A DNA stretch of 64,000 nt from Ricordea florida (GCA_949710005.1 OX453272.1:11291088-11355087); one strand, 5' to 3'. Counted from the first letter of the stretch, positions 52,376 to 63,394 are shown. Made by a program: numbers and translations. The notes: generated by a model from the sequence alone, not told the origin.

Positions 52376-52412
52376 TATTCTTATTATCATCTAATTCTGT
52401 TTTGGAAAGATA
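52345..52412. repeat. short imperfect tandem duplication at the converging gene ends
   Basis: CTAATTCTGTTTTAGAAAGA is followed about 36 bp later by CTAATTCTGTTTTGGAAAGA. Each copy carries an alternative end for both genes; the polymerase and integrase stops lie in the first. Confidence 0.6.
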
Positions 52413-55400
52413 ATGCCCATATGGAAGAGTATTTTTACCATCTTCTAAAATATCCCTTTTATCATCATATGCAGATAATGCTTTTTTATTAACAGTTTTT
52501 GAGTAAAGATTATGTAGATCTGATCCAATTAAATTCTGTAATCTCATTTGCTGTTTTCCAGTGTCTAGACAATCTTTAAAGTCATTAAAACATATTGTTT
52601 TCTTTACAACTGATTTCTTTGTTCCTTTATTCTTTTTTATCTCATCGCCATTATCCATTTTTAAACTATATTGTTTGGCTCCTAAACCCACAAACTCTGT
52701 AGGTATCATTCCACCAAACTCATCTTTGAACATTCCAATTACTTTTTTGTTTACACCGGTCTCGATTCCAGATGGGTGGTCTTTAGGATAATTACTGGTG
52801 TCAAACTTTTCTCTAACATCTGAACTTATATCTTTGTAGAAATCTGGAGTTTCTATTTCATATACAAGACTGTCAGTATCAGTCATAAGTAATTCAGCCT
52901 TATCTCCATATTTCTTTTTAATATAATTATAATGAAAATCATACATTATTTGTTTACTTCGATCTAAAATGCAAAACCCTACATAAATTGGTTTATTAAA
53001 ATTTATCTTTATTTTCTTCATATTTACAGCAACTAGATTTTCAGAAAAGATAGTAAAATAATCAAAGTTTGGTTTTTTTATTAATTTTTCAGCTGATTTT
53101 TTATTATTAACTAATCTAACATCTATCCTTTTTCTCATATTTTCCATTGTTTTACCAAATACAGAATTATTCATTAACTTGAAGAAATCTTTTTCAAAAT
53201 CATTCTTTGCTTGAGATCTTAGTTTAGTATTCAAATCAATGTATGGTTTTAACCATGCAGACTCATTGAATTTAATGCCTTTATGAATTTTTGTTATTTC
53301 TAATCCCATACTTTCATAAAATTTTAAAGTCTCATGATAGACAACATACCTTTCCTTATCAAATAGGTTTGGTATTAATTTCTGAACTTTATTAACAGTA
53401 AGTTTATCTGGAGCTAAAGGAAGATCTTTATCTTTATTATGAAGATTTTTGGGGTATTTCAAATCAACCATAAGTATGCTTGGTATATCTCTCCAATTTT
53501 TAATCTCCTCCTCGCTCATCCATTCAAATCCGTGAGTTGGTAGATTTCCGCTCATTCCTGCCCCATATAAGTTATTTGCATCAAGATATATAATATAACT
53601 TTTCTTTAGATTTTCTACAAAGTCTACCATATATGGATTGTTAGCTTTGGCATATCTTTTTGATATTTGAGATACACCCCCTCTAATTCCTCTTTCAATC
53701 ATAAGTAACATATTAACATCAGTAAACAACTCCAATTTAACTTTGGTTAATTTTAACATTGCATCCCAAGATAACCCAGGTGATGTAAAATAGTGGGCCG
53801 GATCTAAACCATAATTCATTTTACAAACATCTCTAAAGTTCTCAAATACATCTGCTAAAAGTAAAACATCCGTCTTGAGATATAAATCATGATATTCCCT
53901 CATTGATTTCATATCAAAAACCTCAAATATTTTTTCAGCATGTTGATAATCATCATCACTTATATCTTCTTCATTTAATTTTGAATAAAATGCCTTCTTT
54001 GGCGGAAGTTGTGTTTCATTTAGTTTATTAATTTCAGTAAAATCATCATAATTAAACACCCCTTTTCTCATAACTAAATATGTTTTATCGCCAAATTCCT
54101 TTTTTGTTTCAGTTAGTTTATCATCTTTTGGAGAAAGGCATCTTTTTTCATCTTGCAAACAAGCATCACATTTTTTGCATCTGCCAATACTTTTATGCTC
54201 AATATCTTGTCCATCTTCAATGTATCTCTTCAAACAATCTCCCAGCTTGCATGTCTTACACTTTCCGCATTTTGTAAGATTATCAACTAAACTGCTAAGA
54301 CCGCTTTGCATAAATTTGTAAGAATCAATGAATCTTATCATTCTATTAATGGGTTTACCTTCACCATCGTGACCAATTAAAATTTTCTTTGAGAAACTAA
54401 TATACTTTTCAGTAGTATTAGCTAAACAACTTATTTCGCCTTTTGTTTTAGCAAGATTCTTAATAAATAAATGAGAATCATATCCTGACATATTATGTGC
54501 TATTACAGGGATGAAGTTAGGAATAGCATATTTTATATTACACTTATTATGGGCGGCCCCTCTATATTTTCCTGTAAGATGGCAATGATCTATTACTTTT
54601 TTATAATCTTTATTTTTAGTTTCTGTAAATTTTTCATCACATATATGGCACTTAGTTGCATTTTCATATTCCTTTTTAATTGTTTCTGGCGCTTTATTTT
54701 TGTTATAGAATCTAAACTTTTCTTTTCTTTCTTCCATTATTTTATGAATTTTTCTAATATCTCTTTCTAAATATTCAACAAATATCTGCGCAACATCTTC
54801 ATCATCTGATTTTGCGGTATATTGCACAATTTGATTAAAATCAGCAGGTAATATGCTATCGTCAAAACACTTTATATAATAACAAAATCCTGACGGTTTA
54901 TGCTTCTGATATTTTTCAGTATAGCTTTTACTTTTATCTGGATAGCGTGAATCTATTGGTATTAGATTGCACTCAAAGTCTAAATAAATAACAAATGGTG
55001 CTCTCATTTTATTTTTATAATTTTTGAATTGAATAAATTTTGGACTTCCATCTTTATTCTTTACCATATTGATTATAACTTCTCCATTTGAATCGCAGTA
55101 TATTTTATGTTCATCTAAATATTCTTGTTTATAGAATGAGTTGAAACATCTAAGGCAAAAATATTTTTTGTTTTTATTTTTATCAACTTCAGATGACAAA
55201 AGTCTACTAATATCTGTTATCAAACAGTAATGGCTTTCTTCACCATTAGATACTAAAATTAATGTTATAATTTTACAGTTGCATATCTTGCATTCTTCTT
55301 TGTTACAATCGCATTTTTTACAACCACATTTCTCACATTCTTGTTTTATACATTCTTGTTTTATACATTCTTGTTTTATACATTCTTTTTTCCTACATCC

Positions 55401-56879
55401 GCAATTATTACATTCTTGTTTTTTCTTACAATCACATTTATCACTTATTCTTAGTGGGTATATTATATCATCTTCATATCCTAATACATTAATAACAATA
55501 TTTGGATTTTGTTTTTCAAACTTATCAATATGATTTAATGGAGTAGGGAATTCTATTCCTTTCCAATTTAACTTTTTAGAATTTTCCCTCAATTCATCAT
55601 TTACTCTCTCTCGATGATTTTTTCTTGTAAACACTGCTTCTGTTGTTGCGTACTTAAAACATTCCTTATCTTTAAAATTCTTGAGGTTAATAACTGCTTT
55701 TTTTGATGCTAATCTTGCGGGTAATGGTATATATGAACTTCCAGAAATAATTTCATAGGGAACTAAACCAATATCAAAACGTACTACAGAATCAAATTCA
55801 AAAATACCTGAAGGGTTATTAATTAGAAATTTTTCAATCTCATTAAGTATATGTTTAATAATTCCATCAAATAATTCTGATAAATTAGTTGCTTCAGTAA
55901 TTATTTTTGGTGGAGAATGAAAGAATATTTCAATTTCATCTTTAGTTTTTTCCCTAAGTAGGGCCTTTTTTAAGAACTTACACGTTAATATAAATTTACC
56001 TTTTATTGGTTTCTTTTCCTGATTAATTCGATCTATAACTTTTTGTTTTATTTTTTTCATGAATTCTTCAGGATCATATTCTTTCTTTCCATCTATCCTG
56101 CAAGTTTTCAAATATCCTTTTAATGCTTTTTTTTGTTCATTAAATGTGAACTCTTCCTCATTTTCTTGTTCGTCTTTTTTATCGTTTCTTTTTGTTTTGG
56201 GCCTAGCGCCTTCTTTCTCATAATCTCTATCACCTTCTTTAGCAGATTTAGTTGGTTTTATTTCTTTGGGTTGATTTTTCTTTGAACTATTTTTATTTAC
56301 TATTTTATATCTTTCTATAAATTTTTTAGCTAGTTCTTCTGTTTTATTTTTTACTTTTTCAGGAATGTATGGTTTTACAAAACCCCAAAACTTGTTTAAT
56401 ATATTTCCTATAAAAGGAGTTTGTTTTGTTTTTGTATTTTTCGGCGGATCTGGTTTTCTTGATGACTTTTTCAGTTTTGGCGGCGGCGGCCTAGGCGGCG
56501 GTCTGAGCGGTGGTCTAGGTGGAGAACCTGGCGGTGTTCCTGGTCTATATTGATCTGGTGAACCTGGAGGCGTCCCCGGCATTTCTTTTTGAGATGGAAT
56601 ATTAAGTTTGGGCAATGTCGGCCTTGCCGGAGTTGTAACACGCGGAATAGGAAGAGGCGGTTGAGGCTGGTTTGCTCTTCTTTTTGGTGCATTATTTATC
56701 GCTTCAAAAATTTCTAGTTTATTATCAAAGATTTGTTTTGCATTATTAACTACTTCAAGTATATTGCTCAATGCTTGAATTTTTTCATCTTTAGTAGTCA
56801 TTTTAGATCTATTTCGAATTTTATACCATGAAAGTAAAGAACTTAATTGCTTTACATTCAAATTATCTAATTGTTCCAT
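52353..56879 (-). CDS. protein-primed family B DNA polymerase (Polinton PolB)
   Basis: 1,508 aa. Residues 1-45 share a SAP-like start with the zinc-repeat gene. Next come a Pro-rich region (about 75-140) and basic helices, then a Cys-rich repeat tract (CIKQE repeated at about 500-515) and a zinc finger (YFCLRCF...H...C, about 570-590). The exonuclease follows: YLDFEC (Exo I, about 631), an inserted HNH-like DHCHLTG...YRGAAH block (about 761), HNMSGYDSH (Exo II, about 794) and YLKTD (Exo III, about 1000). Polymerase motifs are DANNLYG (A, about 1100), NSVFGKTMEN (B, about 1237) and TDTDS (C, about 1332). All catalytic acids are present. It replicates the linear element, primed by protein. The start codon and six codons are in the right TIR. 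Confidence 0.95.
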   Translation of the reverse strand: MEQLDNLNVKQLSSLLSWYKIRNRSKMTTKDEKIQALSNILEVVNNAKQIFDNKLEIFEAINNAPKRRANQPQPPLPIPRVTTPARPTLPKLNIPSQKEMPGTPPGSPDQYRPGTPPGSPPRPPLRPPPRPPPPKLKKSSRKPDPPKNTKTKQTPFIGNILNKFWGFVKPYIPEKVKNKTEELAKKFIERYKIVNKNSSKKNQPKEIKPTKSAKEGDRDYEKEGARPKTKRNDKKDEQENEEEFTFNEQKKALKGYLKTCRIDGKKEYDPEEFMKKIKQKVIDRINQEKKPIKGKFILTCKFLKKALLREKTKDEIEIFFHSPPKIITEATNLSELFDGIIKHILNEIEKFLINNPSGIFEFDSVVRFDIGLVPYEIISGSSYIPLPARLASKKAVINLKNFKDKECFKYATTEAVFTRKNHRERVNDELRENSKKLNWKGIEFPTPLNHIDKFEKQNPNIVINVLGYEDDIIYPLRISDKCDCKKKQECNNCGCRKKECIKQECIKQECIKQECEKCGCKKCDCNKEECKICNCKIITLILVSNGEESHYCLITDISRLLSSEVDKNKNKKYFCLRCFNSFYKQEYLDEHKIYCDSNGEVIINMVKNKDGSPKFIQFKNYKNKMRAPFVIYLDFECNLIPIDSRYPDKSKSYTEKYQKHKPSGFCYYIKCFDDSILPADFNQIVQYTAKSDDEDVAQIFVEYLERDIRKIHKIMEERKEKFRFYNKNKAPETIKKEYENATKCHICDEKFTETKNKDYKKVIDHCHLTGKYRGAAHNKCNIKYAIPNFIPVIAHNMSGYDSHLFIKNLAKTKGEISCLANTTEKYISFSKKILIGHDGEGKPINRMIRFIDSYKFMQSGLSSLVDNLTKCGKCKTCKLGDCLKRYIEDGQDIEHKSIGRCKKCDACLQDEKRCLSPKDDKLTETKKEFGDKTYLVMRKGVFNYDDFTEINKLNETQLPPKKAFYSKLNEEDISDDDYQHAEKIFEVFDMKSMREYHDLYLKTDVLLLADVFENFRDVCKMNYGLDPAHYFTSPGLSWDAMLKLTKVKLELFTDVNMLLMIERGIRGGVSQISKRYAKANNPYMVDFVENLKKSYIIYLDANNLYGAGMSGNLPTHGFEWMSEEEIKNWRDIPSILMVDLKYPKNLHNKDKDLPLAPDKLTVNKVQKLIPNLFDKERYVVYHETLKFYESMGLEITKIHKGIKFNESAWLKPYIDLNTKLRSQAKNDFEKDFFKLMNNSVFGKTMENMRKRIDVRLVNNKKSAEKLIKKPNFDYFTIFSENLVAVNMKKIKINFNKPIYVGFCILDRSKQIMYDFHYNYIKKKYGDKAELLMTDTDSLVYEIETPDFYKDISSDVREKFDTSNYPKDHPSGIETGVNKKVIGMFKDEFGGMIPTEFVGLGAKQYSLKMDNGDEIKKNKGTKKSVVKKTICFNDFKDCLDTGKQQMRLQNLIGSDLHNLYSKTVNKKALSAYDDKRDILEDGKNTLPYGHYLSKTELDDNKNIIFLKQN

Positions 56880-57370
56880 TTCTTATTTTGTTAATAAATT
56901 CTTTTCTTTAAATCATATTTATTTTTATCAAAGATTTTAACAGTTTCGCACAGGGCGCCCTCCACCTGCCACCTCCCGACACATTGTAAAGTCTCTGATA
57001 AATCTTTGATTAAATTCCTGTGTCCCAGAACTAATACTATATAAATCTGTTTCAAAAACTTAATCAGAAAATTTATCAAGGATTTATCAAGGCTAATTCT
57101 TGGTTTTGTAAATGGATTTCTTAAAACCTAATCAGAAAATTAAATAGACAAATGACTGATGAAATTTCTGTGTCCCAGAACCGAGTCCATGTAAAGTCTC
57201 TGATAAATCTCACTACTATCTTTATAAAACTTAATCAGAAAATTTATCAAGGATTTATCAAGGCTAATTCCTGTTTTTGTAAATGGATTTTTTAAAACCT
57301 AATCAGAAAATTAAATAGACAAATGACTGATGAAATTTCTGTGTCCCAGAACCGTAGTTTTATCTCTCTC
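56860..57370 (-). repeat. right TIR of the Polinton (511 bp)
   Basis: Inverse copy of 41673-42183 with two substitutions by eye. It includes the same 129-bp internal direct repeats and the first six codons of the polymerase. Confidence 0.95.
56905..56912 (-). promoter_or_regulatory. TTTAAAGA promoter-like motif of the polymerase
   Basis: Minus strand TTTAAAGA, 26-33 nt before ATG 56879; the TIR twin of 42131-42138. Confidence 0.6.
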
Positions 57371-57377
57371 TGGAAAA
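57371..57377 (+). repeat. target-site duplication of the Polinton, right
   Basis: TGGAAAA, matching 41666-41672. Confidence 0.7.
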
Positions 57378-58289
57378 GAGAGAAGGAAACTTTAATCAGC
57401 AGTCATTTTTTTCGTGTTCCATTTTTACCTAGCTCTGGCCTTCCGGAAGGAGCCAAAGCAGCGTGAAGCATAGCAAGGTGCAAGAATCTGTTATTGTGAA
57501 TTATCCTGGAATTATAAAGGGGATAATTTTTCCTTGGCCATCTATAATCATGTACATACAATGTTGATTAAATGGTTTGTTGAACACTGTTCGACTCTCT
57601 TACTTGTTCAGTAAAGTGGTTTTAAATTCACTGTCGAAAGTAGTTTTGCGATTGTTTGGGTTTAACATTGCTACCTCCGAGAGATGCTTGGCTATTGGCT
57701 AAATCATCTCTCACATTAGCCAATCATTCGTCCTAGCTATGCAAAACCCAACCTCGCAAGCTTTGTCTGGGTCGTCACGCAACGCTCTTTCCCCCACTTA
57801 GGAAGGAGCATTGCGTGATAAACCATATAACAGCCGCAAAGGGGACTATTCTAAAGCAAAAGCAAACGCGCAAAAATTCTTAACAAATGCCTGATTTGTG
57901 GAGGCTGTAAGCAAATGCATAAAAAGAAAATTAATGGAGCCTGCAACGCTGCAAGTATCGAAATCGAACATGTTCCTATCGAATTGACAAATCGTGCTCC
58001 GAGATTGAGTGCAGAAACTTGAAATTTTTGCATGTATATTATTAACAAGTTAAATGATTTCAAGTGCAATTTTGTAAAATATATGAGCACTAGTAAATTT
58101 TTCCAAGACAACAGGTACCACTCGCCCTACATGCTCGAGCAATTTTTTCCGCCTTTGAACAATTTACTTGTGCTCATTCTTGATTTCAAATTACACTTGA
58201 AAGCATTTGCGTATTTATACAAACAAAGCAGCAGAACCTGAGAATGAGTCTGAGTCGGACCTTGAACATATTTATGCCCGGTACCACTA
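57378..58289. other. non-coding flank with a degraded MITE
   Basis: 57767-57848 has GGGTCGTCACGCAACGCTC...GGAGCATTGCGTGA and AACAGCCGCAAAGGGGACTA, a degraded and internally deleted relative of the 11240-11595 MITE. No gene seen. Confidence 0.55.
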
Positions 58290-58720
58290 ACTCTATTGTT
58301 TGTTCAGTAGTTCATTGCTAAATAGTGTTCACAATAAAACAAATGGCACCAAAGTCCTGTACTGGTTAGACTGCTTGGTTCTATCCACAGAGAAAAACGT
58401 TTGGACCACGCTGTACAATACAGTGCTGTTCAGTAGCTTTACAAAGAATGGTCACACTGAATGGTTTGATCTACAGATGAAAAAGTTAGAACCATTCTGT
58501 GTAGTGAAACAAACCGTACCACAGTACACTACGGTTCAGAAGCTTTACAAAGAATGGTCACACTACATGGTTTGATCCACAGATGAAAAATTTTGGGGTC
58601 CTAGTTTATAGCAAAACGGACAGAACCACAGTATAGGACTGTTTTGTAGCTTTCGGCAAAGAATGGTCACACTGAATTGTTTACTCCCCACATGAAAATG
58701 CTAGAACCGCACTTTCAGGG
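58290..58720 (+). repeat. diverged tandem array of the 106-bp unit
   Basis: About four diverged copies with CAGTAGCTTTACAAAGAATGG, GTTTGATCCACAGATGAAAA and AAACCGTACCACAGTA, matching the 40550-40985 unit. Confidence 0.7.
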
Positions 58721-59334
58721 CGTCCAGTTCCTATTTTTTCCTCCTTTTTCCTATTTTTTGAGCATATTCCTATTTTTTGCTGGTGAAGCCAAAGTGTATT
58801 ACAAAATTAAAAATAGACAGTCAAAGACTGCATGTGGCTCCTGTTTTCACAAAGTGGATGGTGTGGAAACCATTATTTACGGGTTAGAGACTGAAATTCG
58901 TGGTTTGTTTACAAATACACGCACTTGCTGGCTGTAAAATGAACGAGAAATTGTCAATACTGCACGAAGCGATTGAGTTTAGCCAATCACGCGCATGGAT
59001 TTAGTACATTGAATGAAGATTAAATATTAAACTCTAATATACGCTTATGTATGGTCCCGAGGGAATCACTTAGTTTTATTTTCCTGAGAGTTCTGACGTT
59101 TCCCGAGACAAGTATTGACTATGCCTTCGGCGAACAATTGTTTAATCGTACGATTGGTGAAAACGTCTCAAGTGACATCCCCCACAAACAATATTGGGGA
59201 ATCTTGATAAAGCCGTCTTGGAGGGCACAAAAAACTCTAGCAAGTCTTCCGCATTAAATGTCTTCGGCGGTACGCTGTTTATTTATACTCGGGCTGCTAC
59301 CCCTGGTAGCCCAAGTCTGGGTTTACCTTTTCAG
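58721..59334. other. no recognised gene
   Basis: Begins with three CCTATTTTTT words (58732-58780), reminiscent of the word-repeat MITEs, then mixed sequence without a recognisable coding family. Confidence 0.4.
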
Positions 59335-59465
59335 TCTATTAGTATCTATATGCAATGACATTAATTGATCATCGCAGTTATGTACACAACCTAAACCAGC
59401 TGTGAAATTAAAGCCTAAAAACAACTCCGGCCTGAACGGGATTCGAACCCATGACCTCTGCGGAA
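59335..59465 (-). mobile_element. tRNA-derived SINE fragment
   Basis: On the minus strand: GGTCATGGGTTCGAATCCCG (B-box), then a GCCGGAGTTGTTTTTAGGC body and an ATAACTGCGATGATC tail, the same tail words as the SINEs at 33104-33366. The 5' half is missing or diverged. Confidence 0.6.
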
Positions 59466-59942
59466 GTTTTCTCAGTTACGGTCTGTCTCATGCGTGGTCC
59501 CGTGGAAAGTAGTTGCAAGGCAAAAACTTGACAACTAAAGCGTGATAACGCTCAAAGTTTGATTACGCTTGCAATTGAAACGGTTGACGTTACAAAGGAT
59601 TGCTAGACATAATGTTATTTAAGACTGTTTCTAAAATCTATTGAACTTGTTGTTTGTTTATAATAAAGTTCTTGGTAATTATGACCGCAAAACGGATAAC
59701 AAAGCTATACTCGATCTCGAAGACTATTTGTCAGCCCGAATTCCCTCGGGCCTCTTTTCAAAATATATCATGCCTGGATTCTTTTCTTATTCAAACTCAA
59801 GTTTTTTTACCTGCGTGGTCGTGTGGAAAGACATTAACGGGAACAGGCGAAATCGGAAAAGTAGTATATCCGATCGAGAAGTAATATTGTTGTTTTTCCC
59901 CACACACCGCTTCTTCGCCGTCGATAACTTGAAATCACGATG

Positions 59943-62370
59943 AATGGCATCAGGTTTCACAAGTTTTTGGCAAAATAGCAAAGGGGGGACCAAAGGAAAA
60001 TTTTAAAAAATGGACAATTTTTTGGGCAAACTTCGGAAGGCTGAAAAATGAGAAATACAAGTCGCACAATACCCTAATTAGTATGCATTAAAAGCGTAAC
60101 TATTATAAATTGTTACAATGCAAAAAACCGCATGAAAAAAGACGTATTAGAATAGAAATGACAAGTTTTTCAATAGTGTCTAAAATGGTTATTTTTGGCA
60201 AAATAGCAAAGAAGGGACCATAGGAAAATTTTAAAAAATGGACGATTTTTTGGGCAAAGTTCGGAAGGCTTAAAAATGAGAAACACAAGTCGCACAATAC
60301 CCTAATTAGTATGGATTGAAAGCGTGACTATCATAAATTGTTACAATGCAAAAAACCGCATGAAAAAAGACGTATTAGAAGAGAAATAGCAAGTCTTTAA
60401 ATAGTGTCTAAAATGGCTATTTTTGGCAAAATAGCAAAGGGGGGACCATAGGAAAATTTAAAAAATGGACGATTTTTTGGGCAAACTTCGGAAGGCTGAA
60501 AAATGAGAAATACAAGTCGCACAATACCATAATTAGTATGGATTGAAAGCGTAACTATCATAGATTGTTACAATGCAAAAAGCTGCATAAGAAAAGACGT
60601 ATTAGAATAGAAATGACAAGTTTTTCAAAAGTGTCTCAAATGGTTATTTTTGGCAAAATAGCAAAAGGGGTACCTTAAGAAAATTTTCAAAAATGGACGA
60701 TTTTTTGGGCAAAATTCGGAAGGCTGAAAAATGAGAAATACAAGTCGCATAATACCCTAATTAGTATGCATTAAAAGCGTAACTATCATAAATTGTTCCA
60801 ATGCAAAAAACCGCATGAAAAAAGACGTATTAGAAGAGAAATGGCAAGTTTTTCAATAGTGTCTAAAATGGCCATTTTTGGCAAACTAGAAAAGGGGGGA
60901 CCATAGGAAAATTTTCAAAAATAAAGGATTTTTTGGGCAAACTTCGGAAGGCTGAAAAATGAGAAATACAAGTCGCACAATACCCTAATTAGTATGCATT
61001 AAAAGCGTAACTATTATAAATTGTTACAATGCAAAAAACCGCATGAAAAAAGACGTATTAGAATAGAAATGACAAGTTTTTCAATAGTGTCTAAAATGGT
61101 TATTTTTGGCAAAATAGCAAAGAAGGGACCATAGGAAAATTTTAAAAAATGGACGATTTTTTGGGCAAAGTTCGGAAGGCTTAAAAATGAGAAACACAAG
61201 TCGCACAATACCCTAATTAGTATGGATTGAAAGCGTGACTATCATAAATTGTTACAATGCAAAAAACCGCATGAAAAAAGACGTATTAGAAGAGAAATAG
61301 CAAGTCTTTAAATAGTGTCTAAAATGGCTATTTTTGGCAAAATAGCAAAGGGGGGACCATAGGAAAATTTAAAAAATGGACGATTTTTTGGGCAAACTTC
61401 GGAAGGCTGAAAAATGAGAAATACAAGTCGCACAATACCATAATTAGTATGGATTGAAAGCGTAACTATCATAGATTGTTACAATGCAAAAAGCTGCATA
61501 AGAAAAGACGTATTAGAATAGAAATGACAAGTTTTTCAAAAGTGTCTCAAATGGTTATTTTTGGCAAAATAGCAAAAGGGGTACCTTAAGAAAATTTTCA
61601 AAAATGGACGATTTTTTGGGCAAACTTCGGAAGGCTGAAAAATGAGAAATACAAGTCGCATAATACCCTAATTAGTATGCATTAAAAGCGTAACTATCAT
61701 AAATTGTTCCAATGCAAAAAACCGCATGAAAAAAGACGTATTAGAAGAGAAATGGCAAGTTTTTCAATAGTGTCTAAAATGGCCATTTTTGGCAAACTAG
61801 AAAAGGGGGGACCATAGGAAAATTTTCAAAAATAAAGGATTTTTTGGGCAAAATTCGGAAGGCTGAAAAATAAGAAACACAAGTTGCACAATACCCTAAT
61901 TAGTATAAATTGAAAGCGTAACTATCACAGATTGTTACAATGCAAAAAACCGCATGAAAAAAGACGTATTAGAAGAGAAATGACAAGTTTTTCAATAGTG
62001 TCTAAAATGGCCCGTTTTGGAAAAATAGCAAAGAAGGGACCATAGGAAAATTTTCAAAAATAGACGATTTTTTGGGCAAACTTTGGATGGCTGAAAAATA
62101 AGAAACACAAGTCGCACAATACCCTAATTAGTATGGAGTGAAAGCGTAACTATCATAAATTGTTCCAATGCAAAAAACCGCATGAAAAAAGACGTATTAG
62201 AAGAGAAATGGCAAGTTTTTAAAAAGTGTCTAAAATGGTTATTTTTGGCAAAATAGCAAAGGGGGGACCATAGAAAAATTTTAAAAAATAAACGATTTTT
62301 TGGGCAACCTTCGGAAGGCTGAAAAATGAGAAATACAAGTCGCACAATACCCTAATTAGTATGGATTGAA
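59943..62370. repeat. satellite, about 228-bp units with a 911-bp higher-order period
   Basis: About ten tandem units containing TTTTTGGGCAAACTTCGGAA, CAATACCCTAATTAGTATG and ACCGCATGAAAAAAGACGTA. Variant units repeat in groups of four: the block from about 60060 recurs near-identically 911 bp later. Open frames of about 64 codons here are only repeat translation. Confidence 0.9.
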
Positions 62371-63394
62371 ATTAGGTACGCCTAAAACAACACTAATGGT
62401 AATATCTATAGTGTTCACAGTTCTTCCTGTGCGAGGTCCTGTATGCGACGTTTCGCAGCGACTGCAGCATCTCTCCTTGGACGAAACATCGGTGCCCTCG
62501 GGTTAAGGGGTGCTGTGGGTGTATCATTCACACCATTGCAGGTTAGCTCGAGGGGGTAAAGATGCTGTACTGCCCTTTCCATGTGAGACTTTCCAGCTCG
62601 TAGCTTGGCTCCCCTGACAACACCATCGCAGCCTGTTATTAAGTCCTCCACGATCCCCAGCTTCCACTGATTGCGGTTCTTCTCTTCTGACTTAATAATC
62701 ACCACATCTCCCTTCGCAGGATAATTGGGTTTGCCTTTGTACTTGAGACGGTGTCTCTCCCTGAGTCCACGCAGGTATTCGGTCGTCCAACGCAACCACA
62801 AAGCATCCTTACACCTCTGAAAATACTTGGCCCGCTTTCGGAGGTCGTACTCTTGAATGTTGTGCGGCTCCAACTCTGGCAGTGCATTCGGTTGAAGATA
62901 CAAAAGAGAACTTGGGGTAAGGATGGGCATCTCGACGTCATCTTCGACATAACTCAAAGGCCTGTTGTTGAGAGAAACCTCTACATCTAGTAAAACTTCC
63001 TGGAGTTCGGCCCAAGATAGGAAACCGTTTCCGATAGATTTGTTAAGGGCAGCCTTAACCAGTCCGACCATTCTCTCGAACTGGCCTCCCCACCAGGGAG
63101 CGCGACTTAGGTTAAACTGCCAATGGATCCCTTGACGAGCCATAAGGTCGTGAAACTTCTCATCATGCATGACTTGCTTGACCCAATTGCTTGCTCCCAG
63201 GAAGGTTCTCCCGTTATCTGAATATATTCTTTCTGGTCGTCCGCGCCGTGCGATAAAACGCTTCAAACTTCCGAGGAATTCGGTGGTTTCAAGGTTGGGC
63301 AGTAAATCCAGAAACAAAGCACGTGTCAAGCTACAGGCATAAAGCAGCACATACGCCTTTCCTTCGGCCTTCGCCTTCTTGCTTTTCAATATTC
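62371..63394 (-). pseudogene. truncated BEL/Pao integrase fragment inserted in the satellite
   Basis: The minus strand from 63386 to 62415 is open for 324 codons but has no ATG at its left limit; it begins with TTG after a TGA. It codes the second half of a BEL/Pao-type integrase: YSDNGRTFLGAS (second D), WHFNL-like WQFNLSRAPWWGG, then FERMVGLVK (E), followed by the DUF5641-like C-terminal domain (KGDVVIIKSEEKNRNQWKLG). The first catalytic Asp and everything upstream are missing. Its intact frame implies recent capture. The satellite resumes at both sides, with part of a unit missing. Confidence 0.8.

Larger units (their letters stand above)
41673..57370. mobile_element. Maverick/Polinton virus-like element, 15.7 kb, complete
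   Basis: Bounded by 511-bp TIRs and the direct repeat TGGAAAA. It carries the Polinton hallmark set: protein-primed family B DNA polymerase, retrovirus-like integrase, FtsK/HerA-type packaging ATPase and a capsid-like protein, plus about ten further genes. Order: two rightward genes at the left end, a leftward block of ten genes, the integrase rightward, and the polymerase leftward to the right TIR. Base composition is strongly AT-rich compared with the host flanks. All but one of the larger genes is open, and the TIRs differ at only 2 of 511 positions by eye, so the insertion is young. A protease was not found. Confidence 0.95.

Noticed and set aside
60103..61208. Two identical 64-aa proteins
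   Set aside because: They arise from the 911-bp higher-order satellite period; both lack gene context.
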